A DNA stretch of 64,000 nucleotides from Hypomesus transpacificus (GCF_021917145.1 NC_061066.1:7497275-7561274), one strand, 5' to 3'; shown: positions 23,270 to 42,627, counted from the first letter of the stretch. A program made the numbers and translations. Notes: generated from the letters alone by a model not told the origin.

Positions 23270-26200
23270 AACTGCTATGTACAGGGTGTTGAACCTTAGG
23301 TAGCCCTGGATGAGCAGGCGGACGATGATGGCCTCCACCTCCGGTCGAGAGAGGCTGGTGGTCTGGATCATCTTCCTGCGTTTGGCCGGGCCCTTGCCCA
23401 TCCAGGCCTCCACCACCTTCAGAGGGGTCATCTTCTCGTCCAGAGAGGCTGCCAGCTCCACGATCTGGAGCACCTCCCGGGCATAGTTTGTGATGTCCAC
23501 TGTGATGTAGTCTGCGACACAAAGGCAAGGGGACATGAGAACACCAGTCAGACCCAGACAAGCAGGCAGACAGACGGGTAGGCAGACAGACAGACAGGTA
23601 GGTAGGCAGGGAGACAGACCGTTCCCATGTCTGCAGACATCACACATCTGGTTGCATCCTTCATCATCCCAGACTTCATCAAAGTGAACCGCCATGACTG
23701 AGCGCCGACACCTGGACAGAACAGACGGGAATCAGCAATGGTAGTACACCTCCATCCACCAGTCCGTCCCTCTATGTCTTCAGTACCTGTCCACGTTCTG
23801 GCAGTAGTCCACCATGGTCAGAAGCTTCTTCTGCCCCACGTTCTCCATGACAACCATGGTGCTGATCCTGAAGATGTCCGCAAAGCCGTAGAACACGATA
23901 CAGTCTGCAGGACGGTCATCCCTGCCTGAAAGGGGGAAGAGAGGGGGGGGTGAGGTGGAGAGAGAAAATTGATGATAGACATTTACGTGAATTCCTTGTG
24001 TAGTTTTCCATTAACAGATGTTCTTCTCAGACAAAAAATGTGTCGCAGTTGAGGAAAATTATAAAAATGAGTGAATGAGTCCCAACCTGCACGTCCACTC
24101 TCCTGGTAGTAGTTCTCTATGGACTTGCTGATAGTGTGGTGGATCACAAACTTCACGTCAGGCTTGTCGATGCCCATGCCAAACGCCACCGTGGCCACCA
24201 CCACCTAGAACAGTCATCAATACCCTCAAACTAAACAACACGCAGAGGTCGAAATGGAACCGCTCCTTCCTGCAACTCCAGGTCAGAGAGCAAAGCTCCA
24301 AATTCCCCAAGTTTACTCCAAAGTCAAAGGAGGTCAGCAGGCCTCTAGCCTGGCCTGGTTCGGTGTGCATTGGTGTTGGTGAGTACCTGGATCTTGTTAT
24401 TGGTCCATTTGCGGTGGATCTTGGACTTATCGTTAGGGTGCATGTTGGCGTGGTAGGGGTATGACACGATGCCCTTCTTCTCCAGGTCGGAGGACACCAC
24501 CTCTGCATCCTTCTGAGAGAACACGTACACTATCCCTGCAGGAACCAAACACATCCAAAACGCTGACTCCATTTAACCAGGAGAGTTACATTAAGCAGGC
24601 TAATAAGAGTGTCACATAAGCTTTGAATCAACCTTGTAAAGCGTTGGGGACAGCAGAGGTGGAATACCTGACTGGTCCTGGTATCTCTTCTTGATCAAAG
24701 CTGATATGTCCGCAATTGATGTCTCGTGGTTTGCATCTTTCATTTGAACCTGAGAGAAGCAAGCAAGGCATGTTAAGGGTCACAATAAATAAACGTATGT
24801 AGCGTTCTTCAGAAGGTCAGAGCATCACTGACAGGAGTGTGTGTGTGTGTGTGTGCGCGCGCTTGCGGATGCTTGAAGGGCAGGTGGGCAGCCAGGTAAG
24901 TGCAGGAGTGCGGTTGCCATGGCGCGCTCACCTCGTAGTACAGATTAGTGCGGTTAAAGGAAGCGGTGAGCGTGATTGGCTCAGGCACGCACAGGATCTT
25001 CTGACAGTCCTTCAAAACGCTGCTCGTTGCCGTGGCAGTCAGGCCTAGCAACGGCACGTTAGGGAACTGCCTCTTCAGGATCCCCAGGAGCTTGTAGTCT
25101 TCACGCGTGCGAGGAGAGAGGACGTTATGACTGTGTGTAACACGTGGATGAACATGCACATAAATGCAGTTATGGAAAAAAACGGTCAGAGACAAACTGC
25201 AAGGATGGCAGACTACACATAGGCTACGCAAAATCTGGAAAACGTCACAAGGTAAGTCACCTGGTCTGAAGTCATGCCCCCATTGGCTGCAGCAGTGGAC
25301 CTCGTCAACGGCGATGCGGCTGAGCCTGCCCGCCTGATAGGCCTTCTCTAGACGTGACATCAGCAGCTTGCTCTTGGCGATCTTCTCCGGAGTGACGTAC
25401 AGCATCTTAAAGGGGGCCTTCGGGTCTGTCAGTCCACCCATCACCATCTTCGCATGCTCCTGCATGGACACATAGCTCAGTCCATCACTGTCGATAATGG
25501 CCATGAGAGTGCAAACTGGAGGTGTGGGGAAAGCAGGGGCAGGAAGAGAAGTGGTGTTGTGTTGTCTAGGATGGTGTTGGTCCTTTACCTTACTGCTGGA
25601 TGCGTTGAGTGAAACTGCTGACACGTCTCTGGCCTTCAAGTACATAAGCTGATCTTCCATAAGCGACACCAGAGGAGTCACAACCAGGGTGAAACCTAAA
25701 ACACACGCACATTAGGACAACAGATGGGTGATTCTCCATGAAGAGGCTAATGCGTGTTTGCCCAGAACCATTAGCCTGACCACTGCCACATTGGTCCTAT
25801 AACAACGCCATAAGGAGAGTTTAGAGCCAAGTTGATAATGAAACTGTGTGTGGGTGTGCGTGTGACCTTACCCTCGGAGCAGACAGCAGGTAGCTGATAA
25901 CACAGACTCTTGCCGCGTCCAGTGGGCATCACTAAGAACAGATCCTTGCCAGACATGCTCAGGTTAATGGCCCTCAGCTGCAGGGGACGAAACTGAGACA
26001 ACTGGAACGCATCCTTCAGCTTCTCCTCCAGCTCCTTGGACCAGGGGAAATCTAGAATGATGGAAGAGATCATAAGAAACCGACTTTAATTCTGAAAGGT
26101 TCACCTTCGAACGCATCACAACACTATCTGATCTCAACAGGAAACAGTAGCATAAACTGTTCACTGGCACTGGCAACCTCAGTGGAGAGTAATGCGGGAA

Positions 26201-27213
26201 TCTATCCTGTACTGTACCAGAGTTGTCATAGAGTTGCATCTCCTTCTTGCTGATAGGCCCGGCTCTGGAGGACTGTGACGAGGAGGAGGAGCCTGAGGGC
26301 TGGGCGGAGTCACATGCCTCCTCCAGCTTCCTTAGAAGGTGTTTCCTGCGGGAACTCAGACTGGTCTGCTTCTCCAGCAGCTCTGCTACCTGCAGCTCCA
26401 CCACCTCCAACTCCGCCTCCACTGAATCCAGCTCTGCCTGCACCTCTGAAGAACGGGAGGCCAAAAGGTTTATGTTTCATCATGCTAACACAGATAAGTA
26501 AAACAAAAAGTCTGTAAACAAATCTTATCTGGCCTAGGTGGCATAACTGCCAACTGACATAAGCCTGGATACAAGTCACACCCTGTTCTACATCCTTTAC
26601 CTTACCTTTACCTTTAGTCATTTAGCAGACGCTCTTATCCAGAGTGACTTACAGTAAGTACAGGGACATTCTACCCGAGGCAAGTAGGGTGAAGTGCCTT
26701 GCCCATGGACACAATGTCATTTGGCACGGCCGGGAATCGAACCAACAACCGTCTGATTAATAGCCCGACTCCCTAACCGCTCAGCCATCTGACCCCTTCA
26801 TAGGGATTACTAGGATGAGCCTAGGTCTTGCCTATCCACAAGCTTATGCTGTGGCCCTCTGGGACCGAGTGTGACATGGTAGAGCCAGCTGTGAGTTGGG
26901 AGAGAAGTCTAACACTTTCCTAGTTACTAATGACCTCTGTGTCACGGGTGGAGGTGTAATGATCTCAGACACACTAGTCACGCCTCTGGGGGGGAGAGCA
27001 AATGACTGTACCTGCCTCTCACGGGCGTCATCTGCTGAGCTCTACGTCTCTCACACTAAATAAATGTCCAGTACTCACTGAAACATGATGTTTTATGCTC
27101 CAATGTTATTTCTTCAACTCATACAGTGACATACCGTCATTTTAAGAAGGAACAATAAAATCCAATCAAATGTACATTTCAACAGACTTACCATTTGTAC
27201 TTTCACTTTCCAT
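20724..27213 (-). CDS. recql: ATP-dependent DNA helicase Q1 (RecQ-like)
   Basis: Nuclear 3'-5' RecQ helicase in replication-fork restart and repair. Minus-strand coding exons: 27192-27213, 26218-26445, 25872-26051, 25589-25695, 25261-25459, 24932-25098, 24668-24749, 24387-24535, 24087-24204, 23787-23925, 23620-23711, 23295-23511, 22936-23074, 20724-21347; about 820 residues (human 649). Visible parts are an N-terminal coiled coil, Walker [13 protein letters not shown] box [17 protein letters not shown] (including the aromatic loop), motif [14 protein letters not shown], the four-Cys zinc motif ending GCNQMCDVC, and a winged-helix region. The last exon is unusually long (207 codons): acidic stretches, a basic NLS-like patch ([12 protein letters not shown]) and a C-terminal helical-looking segment I cannot place. 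The junction from exon 13 is in phase, but that exon is the least certain part. Confidence 0.93.
23126..23268. repeat. TG/TATG microsatellite in recql intron 12
   Basis: About 140 bases of alternating TG with regular TATG units. This is Z-DNA-prone sequence inside the 220-base intron between recql exons 12 and 13, so most of that intron is repeat. Confidence 0.92.
26612..26797 (-). mobile_element. tRNA-derived SINE copy (minus orientation) in recql intron 1
   Basis: Read on the minus strand the element starts with GGGGTCAGATGGCTGAGCGG (A-box like) and carries GGTTCGATTCCCGG (B-box like), a tRNA-type head of the Leu/Ser class. Its body leads to the 3' tail GGATAAGAGCGTCTGCTAAA, which is widespread in fish SINEs and their partner LINEs. 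A second copy of the same family lies at 48735-48911. A short GGTAAA-type run follows the tail. Confidence 0.85.
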
Positions 27214-27639
27214 TACCAAAGCTGTCTAAGCTTGCTACCTCGAAGGAGATAACCTCGTCGAAGGAGATAACCTCGACGTAAAGCTAGACGTAAATCTGGA
27301 AGAAGAAAAAACAATGTGCAGCTTTAACAAATGATCATGGGTACATTACTACCACTACTAATTGTGCATGCTGGCCCGTTAGTCTACATAACACAATTAA
27401 CTACTGTGTTGATAATGAATAGGAGATGATCCTGCCATCTGGCTTGCATAGTCGTCCTCGATCTGACAACCCACCTGCTCACTATTAGCTAGGCTAGCTA
27501 GCCAGCTTTGAGACTACAGTGCTTTAGATTGCTTTGATTGATAGCCAACGCATTTCAAAACAAATTATGAATTGCTGTGCATTGCTATTTTAGGGAACAT
27601 TTGTAGTAATCTATTGTTTAATATGAAAAATAAACTCAC

Positions 27640-27750
27640 AACTCGTTGACGTTGACTTCACCATTCAGTCTGTATGTTTGGACTCCTATTGATGGTTGGT
27701 TGCTAGACAGCTCGCGCTGAGAGCTTTGGGAGCCAATCCGGTGGCGACGG
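27640..27750 (-). other. recql: Candidate non-coding first exon of recql
   Basis: On the minus strand a donor GAGTT|GTGAGTTT ends at 27640, about 430 bases upstream of the recql start codon. It would make a leader exon facing golt1b. The 5' limit is approximate. Confidence 0.35.
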
Positions 27751-28104
27751 CTTTCACTCTTTAGTGTTTCTGGGGTGTGTTCACGTCACGCCATGCACTC
27801 ATCTAAGCATTTACCTAATGGTTTAAAAGCAATACACAATATTAATACATTACATCGAGTACATTTTTAATTTTGCATTGTGATTTATCATTTCAAAGTT
27901 CTGTATCGTCGAGGCTCCATATTCAATATGTTTTGAAACGCTCTTGAACAAACCTCAGATTTGTTCCGGAAGTTGTGAACAATGGAAGGCGTGTTTCCGG
28001 AAGACGTGGCTGCTGGCGGCTGTGACAGCTGTCAGAGGGTTCATTTTTGTTAAACCGCAAATATTTCTGGTTAATGTGCCTCGAACAATTTATCCATCGT
28101 CAAA
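27751..28104. promoter_or_regulatory. Likely bidirectional recql/golt1b promoter
   Basis: recql (-) and golt1b (+) start head to head with only a few hundred bases between their first exons. Two CCGGAA ETS-type motifs, within TTCCGGAAG contexts, lie at 27966-27971 and 27997-28002, and no TATA box is obvious. This is the usual picture of a housekeeping divergent promoter. The TSS positions are not visible. Confidence 0.5.
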
Positions 28105-29752
28105 ATGATCTCTCTTACGGATTCACAGAGTAAGACTTTTCTATTTGACTGCAGTTATGATAAGCCGGTACTGTTGACTTGCTAACATGTCAGTTGACAT
28201 ACATTACTTATGCTAAGCTTACTGATTATTATTCTAGTTAGCCTATTGCAGTTTAGGCTTGCTGTTGGCTAACATTCGTGACAAGGCAATGTTAGCAGCT
28301 ACTTTATATCTCAAAATAGTTATTGGCAATGAGAGAAAACTAATTATTATCAATACTGTCTATACATTTTTCTCACGGTTAACATTTTAAATGATGTGTG
28401 TCTGTGATCACGCACTGAGCTATGTTCCAGGTCTGATCCTAATCACTACACATCACTGACTGCTTATTGATTCTGCCCGGGCACAGAAATTGATTTGCAG
28501 TGATCAAATATAACGTCACAAGTTTTGAATGAAGAATTTAATGCAAGTCACCTGAGTAAAGCTATGTGAAATGTATGTGTTTACTTTCTGTTTGCAGAGA
28601 TAGGGATAGGACTGACTGGTTTCGGAGTGTTCTTTCTCTTCTTTGGGATGATCCTGTTCTTTGACAAAGCCCTCCTGGCTATTGGAAATGTAAGTGTTGT
28701 TCTGTGAAACACTTCCTGTCAGCTATGGAAGCCAAAGGAGAAACGATTTTTTAAATTGTTAATCTCACTCTTTGTTTTTCTTCTTCTTTTTCACATTCTT
28801 ACTTCGAAGATCCTCTTCGTAGCGGGGCTCGCCTTTGTCATCGGGCTCGAGAGAACGTTCCGGTTCTTCTTCCAGAAGCACAAGATGAAGGCCACCAGCT
28901 TCTTCCTGGGTGGTGTGCTTGTGGTGCTCATCGGCTGGCCCATCATAGGCGTGGTGCTGGAAGTCTACGGCTTCTTCCTTCTGTTCAGGTGAGGATGATC
29001 TGATCCAGGGTCCAGTCAGCAGTCCTCCATTCTGGCTGTGGTTCTTCTCTACCATCTCTACCTGTCACAGTTGCTGGCTCTGTTTTGCATCTCATGATGA
29101 GGTCTGTCTGTGTGCTTCTCCTCCAGGGGGTTCTTCCCAGTGATAGTGGGCTTCATCAGGAGGATACCTATCCTGGGCTCTATCCTGAACTTCTCCTTCC
29201 TCAGTGGGGTGAGTGTAGGAGCCGAGCTGCATCCTCCCTAGCTTCACTGACCTGACCAAAGGATGCAGGTTGCCTACTAATTCAGACAGAGAAATGTGTG
29301 TGTGTGTGTGTGTGTGTTTTGGATGCCTTTGTTCTAAGGTGATGTTGTGTGTCTCTGTCTTCCTAAAGCCTTCCTAAGGTTTTGAAGACTATCAGAAGGC
29401 TTGGTCAGTCACTGCAGATTTCCCTTTGCATGTGAGCATGAAGTTGCATGCACTAACGTGTGCACTAATGTATCCGTGTCCTATTCCACTGTATAGATAT
29501 AACAGTCCATTCCTGACAAGGACACAATCACATTTAGAATTGACTGTGTCATTTCATATTGATGTTCTCCATGAAGGTTATTCATTTGAGTGAGAACTAG
29601 TATATGCGTACTTCCGATAGCCTTAAGTCTCATGCATAGTCATGCTGTTGCTCTATATTCTGAGGTGTTAGGACACTAATTTAACAAGCTTTTATTTTGT
29701 TTTTTTCTTTCAGTATGTGGACAAACTGGGCGAGAGTAATACCATGGTATAA
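28105..29752 (+). CDS. golt1b: Vesicle transport protein GOT1B
   Basis: Small four-pass membrane protein of the ER/Golgi needed for ER-to-Golgi vesicle traffic. Five exons (28105-28129, 28598-28689, 28810-28988, 29127-29208, 29714-29752) give exactly 138 residues, as in human. MISLTDSQKIGIGLTGFGVF opens the protein, nearly identical to human. Hydrophobic helices follow, then the conserved FFLLFRGFFP, and a cytosolic tail ends GESNTMV. The first exon contributes only 25 coding bases. Neighbours are recql (head to head) and spx (same strand), as in human. Poly(A) candidates are at 29955 and 30674. Confidence 0.97.
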
Positions 29753-29954
29753 CAGGGACTTTTTGTGTCCTGAAATTTCATTTATTTTTATTTATCATAC
29801 AGCAGTTTTACAAAGCAATGCCAATCATCCACATGGTCAACCACTGGCTTGCATCAGATCTTTTTACTAAGGGTTTATATATGAAGACTCTCATCCCACT
29901 TCAAGGGAAAGGCCTGCATTTTTGTATCAGCCATTTTTATTGGCTGACTGTCCC

Positions 29955-29960
29955 AATAAA
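29955..29960 (+). terminator. golt1b: Poly(A) signal of golt1b
   Basis: AATAAA about 200 bases after the stop. A second AATAAA at 30674-30679 could give a longer 3' UTR. Confidence 0.6.
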
Positions 29961-31272
29961 GCGTTTATGTTGCCATGGAACACTGTTACTTACCAAAGGA
30001 TCTGAAGCCGGTTACCTGGGTCCAGCAAGACATCCTGCATGTCAGTGCTCTCCCCAACGAGTTGACTCTCCAAAGAAGCCCTTCTGAACTAAGAACTGTA
30101 TCAGCTCAGCTTTGCAGTGTGGCATGGGTAGGGCTGCTGGCTGTGTACTACAGTGGAGGACATCCCCAGGAGTGGGCCTGTTCTTATCCTCTACAAATGC
30201 AGCCTTTCCTACCTCAATCATCTGACATGATTAGATCGGCAAAGCATTTAGATTGGTAAAACACAGGTTTTTTTCCTTTTTTGTAGGAAGGGTGCGTTTG
30301 TAGATAATTCCAACAGCCAGCTCTGGTCGTAATATAATGGTGCCTGTGCTTTAACTCTAACTGGGAAGGGGAAATTCCTCTGTTTTTTCTCAAAGCTGTG
30401 CCACATGTGACTCGGTGGCACATAGTCAGTTCTAATCGTTCATTCATTGAATTATGATGACTGACAAGGTGGTGGGTGCGGGGTTTTTTTAACATTAGGC
30501 TACTGTTTGACTTTTAGCATTTAGCCTAAAGCTATTTGGATGGAGGGTAGGCCTACTGAATAGTCAGGTGTGATCTGAAAATGCTTTGACAATGTTTAAC
30601 TGCTGGGCACTTTTGTAAATAGTCTTTAAAAAGCAATTTCGTCTGTGTCATATTTTGCGGCCTCTACGTGTACAATAAACCGATTACATGACATGTTAAT
30701 GGTACATCCAATGATAGCGATTGATTGATTAAGAGCCCCTTCGAGCCACCTTTTTGCAGTGATGTCACACACAGTTTATATAAATGGATGATAACGTCTA
30801 TGAGATGCGTAGGAACGCCCTAAGTTTTCCTGATAAAACACTCCTACGTTCATTGAGAGGCTGTCAGAGGTCCATTCATAAAAAACGACCAGCACAGGCT
30901 ATCTGTCTGCGCTTCAGTGCACAAGGTGTAAACATATCGATATTTCCGAGCAATTACCCCGATTGTTTATTAGGCCTACCATACGGCCGCTTCAAGTGTT
31001 ACTTAAATTAGCACATTTTTTATTTTAATCCATTAGCCTACTTTAGAGACAAACAAAAAAAAATGCAATTATTTCTACTGATTTCACTTCTACTACGTTA
31101 TATGATGGTCTACATGTATACCTACGGTGAGTAATTGACTTGCTTTCCAGGTTCATTCATTTTTGCAGCCCTCGGGGTTCGCCCCAGTTCATCAAATTGG
31201 CATGACCTATTGCTGTTGACATCCATAATCCAATATGCGGAGAGTTCGGCTACGGCCTCCCCACCCTGTTGA
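29961..31272. other. golt1b-spx intergenic DNA
   Basis: No supportable coding exon. It probably holds the distal golt1b 3' UTR up to 30674 and the spx upstream region. A TATATAAAT-like sequence near 30777 is not linked to any recognisable exon. Confidence 0.55.
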
Positions 31273-31280
31273 TATAAATA
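31273..31280 (+). promoter_or_regulatory. spx: TATA box of spx
   Basis: TATAAATA about 90 bases before the spx start codon. This spacing suits a TSS near 31305 and a short leader, typical of a tissue-restricted peptide gene. Confidence 0.6.
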
Positions 31281-31362
31281 CAGCAGTAGCGTCTTGCGAG
31301 GCACTGAACGTCTTCACTGACTTGGAAACGGATCAGCAACTATAAGGAGAACTTCTTTCGAA

Positions 31363-32387
31363 ATGAAAGTAAGGGCATGTTATATTACAAATTAAGTAAA
31401 TATTATAGGTATCATGTTTAAATAGCCTAGAAATAAAGTGGTGAGAAGCAGTGATTGTATTTAGTTTGTGCTCACGTAGCCTAACATTTATTTAAATGTA
31501 ACGACTTTAAACTTTTACCACATGTGCTGTAACTGAAGTAAAGCGTCCTAATGCAGCTTCTGTGCCTAGGGTGCAAGGACTGTTACGGCATACGCGCTTG
31601 CGCTTTTACTGGTTGCAACGTTCATCTCTCATTCTTGGAGTGCACCCAAGGTAATCTAAATAATTGTAACGATTCCAGATATTGTAATTGAGGAAACATA
31701 TCGGTTCTGACCAGTCCTTTTTTGTTTTCAAATTAAAGAGTAATATCCATCGGAGAAACTGGACGCCGCAGGCTATGTTGTATCTGAAGGGAACTCGTAT
31801 GTATCTTACTTAAATTGATCCTGATTAATACATTTTTGAGCATGTTTTATGTTCTGTAATTTTCCTTCAACTGTAACTATTCCACATCCACCAGCAACTT
31901 ACTATATCCCTAACGGATACTTCAATGTTCTAAAAAACGTTTTTATAGAGGGAAGGCGGTTTATATCTGAAGACCGAAAAGAAGGAGATGTGTATGACAC
32001 ATTACACTTGGGTAAACAACCTTTATTGCTGACATGCATGGACAAAACAACTATATACAACATTGTATCTTGATCTTTAATGGTTCATTTGCTTCTTCGT
32101 GAGATCATCCCAGTCATCACTTGCGCGCGTGTGTGTCTTCCTTGCAGAGACACGCAGTCAGAACACAGAGAAGCTTAGTGTGAACCAAGTAGCCACTGTG
32201 TTGTTGAACTTCCTCCAGCAGGCTAAGGAAGAAGGTGAGCGCTATGTTTAGAGAGGAAATATCTCCGAACAATGTTTAGTGTCACTACATCAATTAATCA
32301 ATGCTGTTCCTGTTCCATTCAGCTGACGAAAATCCGGATGAAATGTATTTTCAGGACCTGCCAGCTTGGAAAAGAGAATACTTCTGA
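31363..32387 (+). CDS. spx: Spexin (neuropeptide Q) precursor
   Basis: Secreted neuropeptide acting on galanin receptors 2/3, with roles in feeding and reproduction. Six exons (31363-31368, 31570-31650, 31739-31796, 31949-32011, 32148-32234, 32323-32387) give 119 residues; human is 116. The first exon codes only Met-Lys. A signal peptide (LALLLVATFISHSWS) is followed by RR, the mature 14-mer NWTPQAMLYLKGTQ, then GRR for amidation and cleavage. This 14-mer is the standard fish spexin. The peptide is split across exons 3 and 4. The C-terminal propeptide has the usual fish RFISEDR start. It lies between golt1b and gys2, as in human, and converges on gys2. Confidence 0.96.
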
Positions 32388-32519
32388 CACACTGACGTAC
32401 TGATTCGTAAACATCATCTGATTGCATCCATCATTTTTTGTCGTTGGATGTTTTAAATGGTGTGTAAGAAAAAATATTGGTTTGTAAATATGGCACACTG
32501 ACCATGTTTGAATGTGTTG

Positions 32520-32528
32520 TTTAATAAA
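32520..32528. terminator. Overlapping opposite-strand poly(A) signals of spx and gys2
   Basis: AATAAA for spx (+) at 32523-32528 overlaps TTTAAT at 32520-32525, which reads ATTAAA on the minus strand for gys2. No canonical minus-strand AATAAA is visible between here and the gys2 stop at 32936, so the shared site is the best candidate for both genes. Confidence 0.45.
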
Positions 32529-32935
32529 AAGAAAAAATTGAATTCACAGCAACACTTGTCTAAGACAACTTATTATATAAACAGTGTTCCTCATTGTTAC
32601 TCATTTCATCAAAAGCTTTGGTGATTGATACAATGCAATTCAGTGTTTTAACATTTCTTATTCACATTGCCAGACTTTTGATGAGACAAATACATTTCTA
32701 AGGACTGAGTTTGTCCAGAATCAAAGCATGACATTTTTACATATCCTATAATCTACAATTATTTTAGTATTTTCTAAATCTAGTCTGAACAATTACTTAT
32801 ATAAATGAATCTCTCAATATAAGCAGAGGTCTGTGGGTTTTCTGTGAGGGTGAACCAAACAGGTATCTGATAGTATTACCAGTGTGTGCCACCCAGATCT
32901 TCTGGCATGACTTGTCAACTGTGACCTTTGACCTA

Positions 32936-40555
<7,620 letters not shown>

Positions 40556-40715
40556 CTTTGCAGCAGCAAGTACGGGCTCCTTTTGTTTGTTCAAACGTAC
40601 ACCTTTACAACATAAAACCTTAAAAGCCGGTATGAATGTTCCTTTTTAAAATGGGATGTTAACAGTGCTGCTTGTTGGCGGTTGGGTTGAAGTGGTCTAA
40701 CTGGCGTCTAGTGAA

Positions 40716-40961
40716 TTGGAAGATGCTCGCGAGTTTCCCTGGCCCTGGGGTTGTGGAAAAGCTGAAATACCAGGTTTTTGGGACTGGAGGGGCCCGATGT
40801 GGTCGCAGTCCGTCTTTCCTCTTCGCCTTTCAGTGAATAACTCGACCCCTTGGTCTGTTGCACAGGGAAAGCTATTCTATGGGAGCATGGGACTGAAGTC
40901 CACGGACATCAGTGTGATGGTTTTGGCAAAGCCACCAGCTGAGAACGTGCCGGTGGCAGGG
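40716..40961 (+). other. Unassigned open frame upstream of gys2 and kiss2
   Basis: An 82-codon + strand frame starts at 40716, just upstream of the divergent gys2 start. A splice-like acceptor (TGTTGCACAG|G near 40865) and a donor (GGCAGG|GTGAGC near 40961) flank its second half. The product begins MEDAREFPWPW and matches nothing I recognise. It may be GC-rich promoter or leader sequence that is open by chance. Confidence 0.2.
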
Positions 40962-41659
40962 TGAGCAAACAGCGGCGCACCGATTACGTAATTTCATTCC
41001 ACTACCATTTGTCAAAGCACTATCCAACTGTTAAAGTAGTCCGCCTGTAATGCATTTTGAACGTAGGCTTACCTTTAAAATAACACGCCATGCATAGAAT
41101 AACATCATTGTTTAAATGGGGCCTCATTCTTTTAATGAACATAACAGCATTTCCAGTCAGGCACTATCGATGCAACCATGACGCACTGTTCCTGATGACT
41201 GGCGTCTATCTTTGTTATTTTTCTACCAGAGACTAGAAATTACAAATGCCAATTGGTCCTCTGTTACGGCCTAACACCATAACAAGTTCCACATGCTTAT
41301 GGTTTTGCACATGAAAATTGTGTTTGTTTGATTAATTGACTGACATGATCTGATGAAAAATAATTAACAATTGGCCAACAAAATGCCTCCTTGAAATATT
41401 CTCCAGATGCATCTTTCTAGGAGGATTTACTATCACTAGTTGTATCACTTGTACAACTACATCATTATTCAAAACATAATGCATGTTATGTCCGTCAGCA
41501 GCAAGCAAATTGTCAACATTTCCTAGAAGTATGAATGATGCATTCACCCCCTCCCAAGTAGTGGAAAGAGCCGTAATATGTTGAGGGAGGGGCGCAGGTG
41601 CACCTTGCATCGCCAGCCCCTTCACAAAACTAGTTCAAAACAGGGTTGTGCTGGGTGGG

Positions 41660-41667
41660 TATAAAAA
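41660..41667 (+). promoter_or_regulatory. kiss2: TATA box of kiss2
   Basis: TATAAAAA about 100 bases before the kiss2 start codons, preceded by the GC-rich GTGCTGGGTGGG. The spacing suits a TSS near 41690. Confidence 0.6.
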
Positions 41668-41761
41668 TGCAGTTTACACATCTGCCGTGGACAAAACAAG
41701 AATTGCTTGGTGTAGATGACCGCACACCGTTTAGACTGTTCAGAAGTGAATAACTGAGCAC

Positions 41762-42246
41762 ATGGGTTTTGACAGAATGATGATTTTGGCATTGGTCCTG
41801 TTTTGTGGTATTCGTCAATATGGAACTCTGGGGATGTCTCTAAATGGCTTTGGAAGTTCTGAGTGGACAGATAATACAGGTACATTTCTGTTTCAATAGC
41901 TCAAACTGTATAATATGGATTTGTTTAATATGAAACATGTTTATAGCCTAATTGTCTCTTTGTACATCCAGGACTCTCGCTGCCTGCCAGGGTTCGAGGG
42001 AGCACTGTGGTGACAAAAAGAGAGTTTGAGGGGCTTCATTTACCTGACGACCAGAATCTGTGTTACCTTTTAAAAGAGAAAGAAGACGAAAGACAGATTA
42101 TCTGCCAAAACCGGCTAACTCGGAGTAAATTTAATTTCAACCCGTTTGGGCTTCGTTTTGGAAAGCGAAACAATGGTTACAGATCCCAAATCGGTATTAC
42201 AAAATCCAGACCGAAAAAACTGTCAATTTTATTTAATATCAAATAA
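41762..42246 (+). CDS. kiss2: Kisspeptin-2 precursor
   Basis: Secreted RF-amide neuropeptide precursor acting on Kiss1r-type receptors and tied to the reproductive axis in fish. Two coding exons, as is standard for kisspeptins: exon 1 to 41879 and exon 2 from 41972 to 42246. In-frame ATGs at 41762, 41777 and 41780 all lead into the hydrophobic signal peptide (ILALVLFCGIRQYG); the first is used here and gives about 130 residues. Exon 2 carries FNFNPFGLRF followed by GKR, the conserved amidated kisspeptin-2 decapeptide, preceded by the RSK cleavage region. The rest is poorly conserved, as usual in this family. It is divergent from gys2 and convergent with ldhb, the known kiss2 setting in fish. 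Confidence 0.95.
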
Positions 42247-42568
42247 TTGGTCGTACCCCCACCTGAACATAATTTCGATCAAGGTTGTCTAACAAACGTG
42301 TCTGCCTACTTTCCTTGTAGGTTGTTGGGCTATTCTGAATGTATCCAGCTAAAGTATTTTAGTAATATAGTACATATTTACCTGTATTTAAGTTTTCATA
42401 CCTGTCGTCTCATTTTAATTATTACACTCTAAAAGAGGGAAGCGTAATGTTGAAACGATGTATGTTGCAGCAGTGAAAATGTTAACCCTTGATTTTTGAT
42501 GTTTTTAATGCAAGAGCCAGAAACCATACAATGTTGCAGTGCTTGTGTGATTAAATATTGTGCTGCCA

Positions 42569-42574
42569 AATAAA
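42569..42574 (+). terminator. kiss2: Poly(A) signal of kiss2
   Basis: AATAAA about 320 bases after the kiss2 stop. Confidence 0.6.
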
Positions 42575-42621
42575 TAATGACAATTCTCACATCAGGATGT
42601 TATTGCATGTTTATGCATATA

Positions 42622-42627
42622 TTTATT
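42622..42627 (-). terminator. ldhb: Candidate poly(A) signal of ldhb (minus strand)
   Basis: TTTATT on the + strand is AATAAA on the minus strand, about 640 bases past the ldhb stop and about 50 bases from the opposing kiss2 signal. Confidence 0.45.

Noticed and set aside
23072-23299. Thr-His and Val-Cys repeat proteins at 23.1-23.3 kb
   Set aside because: Translations of the TG/TATG microsatellite in recql intron 12.
25460-25500. recql exon 5 starting further upstream at CGACAG|TGATGG or CCTCCAG|TTTGC
   Set aside because: The first would begin with a stop codon in the required phase and the second is out of phase. GCAG|GAGCATGCG at 25459 is in phase and gives the conserved EHAK.
26310-26621. 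Minus-strand frame with [11 protein letters not shown]
   Set aside because: Out-of-frame shadow of the recql coiled-coil exon (26218-26445).
26612-26797. Functional tRNA gene suggested by A- and B-box-like sequence
   Set aside because: No cloverleaf-consistent 3' half; the head continues into the SINE body and tail shared with the copy at 48.7 kb.
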